This document shows positions 1-9,400 of a stretch of 10,648 nucleotides of DNA, one piece after another; position 1 is the stretch's first letter, and each line of letters opens with the position of its first letter. A program made the translations under genes and the position numbers. The DNA is from Verrucomicrobia bacterium TMED56 (lineage in GTDB: Bacteria > Verrucomicrobiota > Verrucomicrobiia > Opitutales > Seribacteraceae). The stretch lies in contig NHDJ01000057.1 in the NCBI GenBank assembly GCA_002167265.1, positions 5,902-16,549 of the forward strand. The letters run 5' to 3'. Below the pieces are notes generated by a model, which saw only the letters and a program-made list of their open reading frames with translations, searched no databases and was not told where the DNA came from.

Positions 1-1
1 T

Positions 2-400
2 ATGTGGATAAAAACGAGTGATAATGCAGGGTCTATTGCCAACTGGGGTGGTGCTGGCAATGGTGGTCTATGGGAAGTTGAACTAGTAAACGGTAACTTG
101 GGTCTTCGTGTAGGAGGTGGTCGGTTGGAAACCGTACAAGCGATCAATAACGAAAACTGGAGGCACATTGCAGTTGTTTTTCCAAGTTCTGCAGAAACCT
201 TGTCTGATGCTGTGTTGTATTTGGATGGAGTAGCTCAGCCCGTCTCTCCCGCTGGTAATCCAACGATTTCCACCGGAGACGAAATGGACTTAATGATAGG
301 AACCAATTCAAGTGGTAATAATTTTGCTGGTCTCTTAGATGAGATCCGGCTCTATGAAAGGGGGCTTAGTAGCAATGAAATAATGAGTATCTTCCTGGAT
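2..400 (+). other. LamG-1 domain (N-terminally truncated by window edge)
   Basis: Residues 1-133. The segment has the usual LamG order: MWIK strand, NWRHIAVVF, LYLDG and then LDEIRLYERGLSSNEI. The first strands, normally preceded by a (Y/W)xFDE-type start, lie left of the window. Confidence 0.8.
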
Positions 401-3400
401 GGAACGATGGTATTTACCACATCGTCAACGGCTCAGCCTCCTGTTGTTGAGTTATCTGAAGTTGTCGCTCAGCCAAATGCCAGCGTTACTGTGATCGGTG
501 AGTTAGTCAGCAAAGATCTAACGAATCCAACTATTCGCATTTATTATGGATTGGAAGATGGAGGATTTTCTGCAAATGACTGGAATCATTCATTTGTTGA
601 TGTAAATGGTGGAGCCCCAGTTTCCTTGGGTGATTTCAATGCGACAATTTCAGGTCTCGTACCCGGGCTCCGTTATTATTTTAGAGCTCTTGCCCAAAGT
701 GCGGATGGCATGGACTGGTCAAGTGGAGACCCCGAAGTGGGACAAGGTTTAATGGGTTATTGGCGAATGGATGAAACGAATGGCTCGATGGTCATTGATG
801 CGTTATCACCATTTCGGCACGCTGAGTTGCTGGCCAATGATTTTAATCAATCAAGATCCAAAGGATACCGGGCCAATTCAATTTATTTTGACGGTTTTTC
901 TACGCGGGTTAACCTGGATGCCAATAATACCGACTTTCTAGAGGAATCATTTGATGGAAGATCGGTCAGTTTATGGCTAAAAGCCGAACGCGATTTTTAC
1001 ACTGGACCTCAAGTTGTTGGATATGAAAATTTGGAAGGTTATTATTCTTTTGACCAAGAAATTTCCTCCAATGTAAATGACCTTTCCATTAATGAATCGA
1101 CTGGAAATTTGTTGAACGGATCCAGTTTGCAGAGCGGTCAATTCGGTCAATCCGTTTATTTGGACGGCTCAAATGATCAGGTGATGATTCCTACTCGTGG
1201 CACAATGGCCATCTTGAATCAGGATTCTTATACGGTTTCGATGTGGATAAAGCCTAATGTATCAAACAGTGGAACTTACACGGAAGGTCAGTTGCATGCA
1301 CACGGTTTTCTTCGGGGCATTGATGACACTTATTACACCAATATTGAAACCATGCTTGGACTCACACCGAGCGGATCAAATTTTCTCACCAATGGTCCTG
1401 GTGGTAGAGGTTTGGATTTTAACAATGACAATGATTACCGGAATGCAGGTATTGGTATAAACAGAAATGATAATTATCTAAGTTTGTTTAACGGAGTGTT
1501 TTATGCCCCTTCATCCGGCACATACAGTTGGGAAATACGCGGCAATGATGATAGAGGAACAATTTGGTTGGACCTTGATCAGGACGGAGTATTTGAAGTG
1601 GATGGAAACTTGGGGAGCGAGCAACTTGTTTATCAGCCTCAATGCTGTGGAACTCAGTCCACTTCAGTAGCACTTGTTTCTGGTTATTATCGTATTGCCA
1701 TTGCCCATGGTGAAGGTGGTGGAGGATCAAATCAGGAGGCACTGTTTTCAACACCGGGAGGAGGTCCCACCAGTCTGACTACGATAAAGCCAGCGGACTA
1801 CCCCACCCTGTTTCTTACTGAAAATGAAAAAACGGTTATGAATCGAGGTCCCTTCAGTTTGATTTTGGATGGAAACAATCACTTGGTTTACTCTCATGCT
1901 GATCAGTTGAGTTCGGCGAGTGTAAGTACAAAGCAAAGTCTTCCTGTCGGAAATTGGGCACACTTGGCAATAACTGCGGACTTTAACTCCTCCAAATTAG
2001 CAATTTATTTAGATGGTCAGAAAAAAGATGAAGTATTTCTTCCGAATGGGGGTCAACTTGAACTTGCCTCTTCCATTTCATGGATCATGGGCGGCAACAA
2101 CATTACTTGGGGTGACAGTTTTGGGGGTCAAATCGATGATTTGAGATTTTATTCTGACAGTTTGAGCAGCAACGAAATTCAGGACATATTCACCGATGAT
2201 TTAAGTGGCGTTCAGCAAGCTGCAGACAAGCAACAGATTATTTACGACGAAGGTACGGATTCATCAGGACTTACTATCGCAATTGAAGAGAATGGAATCG
2301 TTACAGCCAGAATTTCAGAGGGAGGAAGCTTTAGTACTATTTCGTCCGATCAATCAGTTCGTGATGATCAATGGCACCACTTAATGATTACCTTCGGAGA
2401 TTCCCCCAAAGCATTTAAGCTTTATCTTAATGGAATTTTAGATGGTAATCCTGTGATTCATAGTAGTGGTATCGTTTCTTTGCATCTTGAAGAACCTTCT
2501 CTTGGGGCAACGGTTGGAACTTCAGGTTTCACGGGATATGGCTCCTTTATGGGGAATTTGGATGAATTGCGTATTTATGATCGAGGGGTGGATGCGAGCG
2601 AAGTATCCAAAGTTTTTGAAGGGGATTTTGTAAATGATGGTTTCTTAGAATTTTTAGCGATCGAAAAACCCGTTCTTCTCACGCAAACACCAATTGATGT
2701 AATGCCAGATCAAGCAACGATGCGGGTTGAAGTACTATCCATTGGGGGAGAGATAGAATCAATTGATTCCTCAAGCGACTTTAGTTTCAAGAGAAATACT
2801 TTTGAGACCCTTCAGGCTTGGTACTCCGCCTATGATATGGGCTCTAATTTTTCTAATGGAGAAAATATTGGTACATGGTCCGATATTTCAGGAAGTGGAC
2901 GTGATTTTGAGAATGTTTCAGGGAATCCACGCGTCATTTTAAGCGGGATCAAAGGAAAACCTGTGGTGAGTTTTGACGGCAATGATTTGCTTTGGACTTC
3001 TCACGACTTCGACCATTTAGCCAATTCCGGATTCACCATGGTGACGCTAGCCAGGTATACCGGTTCAGCAAATAACCGTGTGATTTCATCCCGTAGCCGA
3101 AATTTCCTTTTTGGATTCCATGGGGCACTTACTGGTCGATGGTATGCCGAAGGATGGATTTCGAGGGCCGGTCCATTGGATACTGACTGGCATATGCATG
3201 CTGGGAAGATTGAAGCCAAGGGAGGAGATCCGCAAGCCACCCTTCGAAGGGATGGAACTGTTCTGGTTTCTGGTTCCCGAGAGTCACATAACACGCTATT
3301 TGCACCCGGAATCTTACAGCTTGGTGGTTACCGTACAAACAGCGAGATGTCGGCGTGTGAAGTAGCTGAGATTATGATCTATGACAGGGAGCTAAACGCA

Positions 3401-6400
3401 GTCGAACTTGCTCAACTGGAAGGATATCTGGCTCACAAGTGGCAAATGAATAATGAACTACTGCCATCCTCTCACCCTTATTTTTCGATCGATCCTTTTG
3501 GGGGTAGCAATATTTCTTCTCAAAAAGTTGTGATTGGAGGAGACCGTCCTGTTGTGAAAATTTACTGGGGGGATGAGAAGATTGATGAAAATTCGACTTT
3601 AGTTGATTCGAATGATGAAACTAAGTGGGATAATGTATTTGAAGTCAATAGCAGCAATCCGGTTGGGTTGGGTAGTTTTCTTGCATCTGTGAATAATTTG
3701 CAGCAGGACACTCAATATTTTTACAGGGGGCATGCCGAAAATCTGGGCGGCGAAAGTTGGGCACCGAATATCGAATCCTTTCTGGCAATGGATACGACTT
3801 TTACAAAATTTACCATGGATGGCATGGTGCTATGGTTGGATGCTCAGGATATTGATGGGGATGGAATATATGATGCCTATTCCGACGGAATACCTTTACC
3901 CATGTGGATAGATAAATCATTGAGTGAGAAGCATGCTAAACAATCTGTGGCTCAGAAAACTCCAAGTTATGCCCGCAATGTTTTTGGTGGTTTACCAGCA
4001 ATACGCTTTTCCTCAGGGAACGCTTATAATGTTGGGTCATTGAGCCTGAACTATGGGAATGTCCATGTTTTTATGGTTTCGAAAGGAAGCGGAGTTGGTA
4101 TTGGTGCAACCGATGGCATTACCGGTTGGAGTTTGGATACCAAAACTGGCAATGCATTTGGCTCTTTTAAGAGCGAAAATAACACCCTTCAACAAGTAAG
4201 CTTAGGTTTTGATCCTCGTACAGGTTATGGAATGCTCATTGGGGAGATTGGGGAAATCATGGTTTTTGAACGGGCATTACCGAAGTCAGAACAGGAGATG
4301 ATTGAAGGGTATCTCGCCCATAAATGGGGTATTGTAGATGATCTTGCTCAAACTGGTTTCAAATTAACCCGCGGGCTCAAGGTCTACTATCCATTCAATG
4401 AAACCGATGGATCTGTTGCTCAGGATTATTCCGTTGAAATGCGACACGCAGAGGTACTCGATGCTGACCTCAATGTGGAGGGTAAATTTGGGTCGGGTAT
4501 AGACTTTGAATCCATTGATCCGTTTAATGCCAAACTTGCTTTATTGCAAAATGAGTTAGAAATTAATCAGGGTGCATGGACGGTGTCTTCTTGGTTTGAA
4601 ACTCCAATCACCACGGATGGCACCTTTTTTAGACACGCAATGTTTTATGGGGAACCAGGCTACGCAATGCTTCAAAATGACTTCAGCGGTCCTTCAAAAT
4701 TACTGGGTCTTTTTGATGGTGCTTCTGAAAAACTGACCAGTTATGACGCCAGCGGTTTAGCTAATGGTTGGCATCATTTGGTTGTCAGCAGTTCTGTTGG
4801 CCAGACCCGTTTCTACATGAATGGTACACTTGCAGGCACGGTTTCTGATAATATTATTTTAGAGGTCAAAACTGTGGGTAATTTAATTGGAGGAAATGGT
4901 AAGTTCGCTCCTAAGTTGGATGATTTCAGGGTGTATGACCGAACTTTTTCTTCTGCCGAAGTGTCTGTTCTTTATGGTGGAGGAAATGGAGATTTCGGAG
5001 TGCATCCTTACAGCGAATTCCCTCCTTCTTTTGATAATATTCCTGTGATCTTGCCTCCCCGCAATCCTATTGTCTATTGGACATTTAATGAACTTAATGG
5101 AACTCAAGTAAGAGATGATTCAGGTAAAAATAATCATGGTCTCTTTGACGATAATGCTACAGAGCTATCTGACCTTTTTGATTATTCTGAATTAGGAAGG
5201 CAGGGAACGGCACTTCGCTTTGATGGTAATCAAACCGTAAAATTGAATAATGATTTAGGAACTTTTGATATTCGTGGTCCTTTTAGTATTTGTTTTTGGA
5301 TGAAGACGGCAGACTTGAGTGCGGAGATTCTATCTAGTGGTCAATTCTCAATATTGATGTCAGACGGTTTTCTTACTGCTTATGCAAATATTGGCTCTCA
5401 ATTGAGATATACTGAACCATTTCCTGTACCTCCAGACCAATGGATTCACCTTATTTTTACCTGGGATGGCAATAAGCTGTTCCTGTTTAGAAACAATGTT
5501 GAGGTAGTTACACCGATTAACGCCTCTGGAAATTTGACCGGAGATCCGACAATGACGGTTGGAGGTAGAAAGTTTTCATCTAATGGGCCTTTTGAGGGAA
5601 TGATGGATGATTTGCGGATCTTTGATCAATCTCTCACTGCTGCCCAGCGAAATGAAGTTTTTAATTTTGTAGATCCACCTTTAATTGCTTATTATGGTGA
5701 GGAATTTACATATCAAGTTGAAACGCTTAAAGGCCCGACTGAGTTTAATGCAACAAACTTGCCCCTTGGCTTGAGTATTGATCATAAGTCCGGATTAATT
5801 TTCGGAGAGGCTAATGAAACGGGTGATTTTTCTATAAGCATTACTGCTGCTAATCAGTCTGGTGAAGATGTCGAAGTATTTACTGATCCTAAACTTACTG
5901 TGCTTAAGGGAAGGCAAAGTATACTTGCGTCGAATCAAGCAGAACTTCTCATTTACGATGATCCGCCTCTGGACCTGAACCTTACTTCAAGTTCCGGACT
6001 TCCTGTTTCGGTTGAAATTCTAGATGGGAACCAGTCCGTTGATCTTAATCAAACTACAATTACGATTAAACGCCCAGGCTTCGTTCGTTTGCGGGCTTTT
6101 CAAAATGGTAATGAAAATTGGTTACCTGCTCAATCTCTACTTTTGAATTTTCAAATTATGCCAAAAGAATTGATTATTCGAGCCGATGACCAATTTAGGA
6201 AACCCGACCAAGCGAATCCACTTTTCACTCATCAAATGTTCGGGTTGTCCGTAAATGATAATGCTTCAGACTTTAATGTTTCAATAGCCCCCCCGATACC
6301 TGATGGAAACCTCACCCATCCCAGCCCAATTGGATCGTATGATCTAATTCCGTTTGCTGAGTTGTCCGAAAAGTATTTTTATTCCTACCAAAAGGGCACC

Positions 6401-9400
6401 CTGACGGTTTCTGAAAAACTAGAACAGGAGATTGTTTTTGATCAAAATCTTTCCGATATCCCAGCCACAACTCCGTTTGTATACCTAAATGGGTATTCAC
6501 AGGGAATGGGAGGGAGTAAAACTGGTTTACCAATCAATTACACCGTTGAGGATGAAACCATTGCTCGTATTCTTGTTACAAGGAAAGATGCTTTGGATGC
6601 CTACTGGAAGATGGATGAATACATGTACGCGGGAGCAAAGGAAGAATTTGGCAAATACAATGGAACTTTGCTCGGACTCACCTCGACTGGAATTGGTAAT
6701 TCTTGGGTTTCTGGCCTTTTCGGGAATGGTTTGGCACTTGGCGAATCCCAGGGAAGAGTCGATTTCGGAACGGTCGAATTTGATTCAAATTTCAGTGTGA
6801 CATTTTGGATGAATCCTCATGATGTCGATTCGAATAAAACTCAAATCTTATCGAAAGTTGGTATTTCCGGGATGAACATGTTTAGATTACAGAAGAATGA
6901 GCATAATTCCAGTGTAGATGTCTACGTTTCACTGGACGGGGTAACTGAATCATTGATGCTTTCAAGCAGTTCAGGAATACTTGCTAATGGAGAGTGGGTA
7001 AATCTTACGCTGACCTATGAAGATGTAAATGGTACTTTTTCACTTTTTGCGGATGCTGTACTAGTTGGTAATTCCACAGGTAATTATTTTTCTGGCACTG
7101 AAGTGTCTTCGAGGTTTACAAGCCTGATTCTCGGTGGAGGTAACTTGCCTATTGATGCAACAATCGATGACTTGCGCATTTACGGTGTTTGTTTGGATAG
7201 CAATGAAGTTTCGGCTATTTATGGATCGGGAGGCGGAGATTTTAATCGAGTAGAGCTTATTGGGGCTGGTCAAACCAGAATTATTGCGAATCAAAGAGGG
7301 AACTCAGACTATGAGTCAGCACTGCCTGCCAATAATTATCTTAATGTAGTTAGAGTTCCTCAATCCTTGACCCTTTCTTTGATTTCTGATCATTCGGTTG
7401 GTGATTTTCCTTTTAAACTTGATGCAAATGCAAGTTCAGGACTGCCGGTCACATTCTACTCATCAAATCCTTCCCTTGCCACAATAGTTGAAGGGTATGT
7501 TTACATGCATGGAGCAGGTGAGGTCGAGATCACGGCTAAGCAATCCGGGGATAGACGATATGAACCTGCACCGGAAGTATCTCGCACATTTGTTGTTCGG
7601 TGGGGCAACTTGTTTGCGGATTCTGCTCCTGGTTTGAAGTTGTGGTTCGATGGAACTGATGTCAATGGCGATGGTGAAGTTGACCGCTCCAGTGACTTTA
7701 TTGCCGGAGATAAAGTTAGTATCTGGGCAGACAAGTCTGGGAATACCAATAATCCAGTTCAAGGGAATATTTTAAACATGCCCACTTGGAGTCCTTCGTC
7801 TCTGAATAAGAAAGCAACCTTGAATTTTGATTCCAATTTCAGCCAGTTATTTGAGATACAGAATGAGATCACCTCTCCAACCTTTGTATTTATAGTTCAC
7901 CGACATGATGCAATTCAATCTTCCAATGTTTTGGGCGGAGACTTGCGGACTGCGAATTCCGATGGTTTTCTTGTATTGGAGCATGCCGCAGGAAATGTCG
8001 AAATCGCATCTGATGTAAACAGTTCCGTTTGGAGCGTTAGTTCCCTCAGAGTAGCTCCGAACTCACAATCGTTGTGGGTTAATGGTCAAGTAGTCGGAGC
8101 GGAGTCCTACGGAACTGGAGTCTTGGCGATTGACTTAGTCGGGGAAAATTTTAGTGGCGAAATTGCAGAAGCCCTTGTATTTGAGGAGGAGGTTAATTCA
8201 ATTAATCGCCAAAAAATAGAAGGCTATCTTGCTCATAAATGGGGAATTAATAATGAGTTGCCAGTTCTTCATCCGTTTTCTAATGAACCCCCTGCGTTCG
8301 GTGGAGATCAGGAAATTATCTGGGGCGGTTTGCTTTCCTACCCAGATGGTAACCGTACAAGCTATAAGTTGCCAGATCGGGCATTGGGCGATCCTCCGTT
8401 TGAATTGGTTGCGTACTCGACCTCAGGATTGCCTGTGAGTTTTGTATCCAGTAACCCAGCAGTTGCCACAATTGTCGGTAACATCGCCTATGTTAATGGC
8501 GTCGGGGAAACAACAATTTCTGCGATTCAAATGGGCGATACTCGTTATCATCCCGCATTGCCAAAAGAGCAAATTCTCAAAGTGATACATCCCGTCCAAA
8601 AGGACGATCAAGTTATTTTGTTTGAGGAGATTGAGATAAAGGTGCGGGACGACGCACCTTTTGAGGTCAATGCATCTTCTAGTTCAGGATTACCTGTGGA
8701 GTTTCAAGTTGATTTTGGACCAGCCACGATCAACTCTCAGGGAATTGTTATTTTGGATGGAGTTGTGGGCACGGTAAGTATTACTGCAGCTCAAAGTGGA
8801 TCTGCTTATTTTAATCCCGCAGTTCCCGTTACAAGAACCTTTGATGTTTCTCCTAAGCAGCGCCCAATTATTCTTTTTCCTGATGATGCATTGGGCGGAT
8901 CCTTGCAACCAGTACCTTTTGGGCACCGCCCGTTGACCCTTCAAGGAATTCGCTCAACCAGCGTTGGATTCCCCTTCCAGATAACTAGTTCCGATGAATC
9001 AAAGGTTAAGATTCATCAGGGTAATAAAATTATTCCAGTAGGTGAAGGTTCTGTTGTGCTTTCTTTTGTGGTTCCTCCAAATCAATACTATGTGACATCA
9101 GAAACTCATTACAAAACCCTTCAAGTCGTGCGCCCCACAAAACAGGCTTGGTTGAATTTTCGGAATAATGATGTCAGGCGTACTAGGATTCAGGACCGAT
9201 TTGCTTCCCGTGTAATTGCCCGGGATTCTTCTAAAAATTATTCCGAGTCTAAGAAAATTTTTGATGAAGATTATGCAGATTCTGATGGAGATGGTTACAG
9301 CAATCTTTTTGAAAGGGCTATGGGACTTGATTCCTTGGGTCCAGACAAACCCCAGCACCTTCCTATCCAGTTGGCTGATACAGTAGACGGTAGACAGAGG

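Larger units (their letters stand above)
752..2626 (+). other. LamG-2 domain, split in two by an inserted LamG-3
   Basis: The N-terminal part is residues 251-339 (GYWRMDE to SVSLWLKAERDFYTGPQVV). The C-terminal part is residues 744-875 (QQIIYDEGTDSSG, DDQWHHLMITFG, LYLNG, LDELRIYDRG). Neither half is a complete LamG alone: the first lacks the WHH and LDELRIYD strands, the second lacks the start. Joined at QVV/QII they give one normal-length domain. About 404 residues lie between them. Confidence 0.75.
2657..3795 (+). other. Fn3-like domain 2, split by an EGYLAHKWG-type domain
   Basis: The N-terminal part is residues 886-917 (KPVLLTQTPIDVM to VEVLSIGGE). The C-terminal part is residues 1182-1265 (RPVVKIYWGDEK, KWDNVFEV, LQQDTQYFYRGHAENLGG). 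Rejoined, they match Fn3-like 1 in order and length. The break falls in the loop just before the KIYWG strand. Confidence 0.7.

Noticed and set aside
2..4. ATG at the left edge as the true start of the giant protein
   Set aside because: MWIK here corresponds to an internal LamG strand (compare SMWIKP later), no signal peptide follows, and the first half of the LamG domain is missing.
3001..3294. Open frames on the minus strand and in other plus frames within the giant gene (for example 3001-3294 and 7463-7762 minus, 6489-6800 plus)
   Set aside because: Their translations have no domain-like pattern and lie over a frame with strong protein motifs throughout, so they are chance frames.
2741..3544. 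The IGGE/IGGD direct repeats as target-site duplications of an insertion sequence
   Set aside because: The region between them is a continuous coding domain with no transposase and no recognisable terminal inverted repeats. The repeats are better read as marks of a domain insertion or as coincidence.
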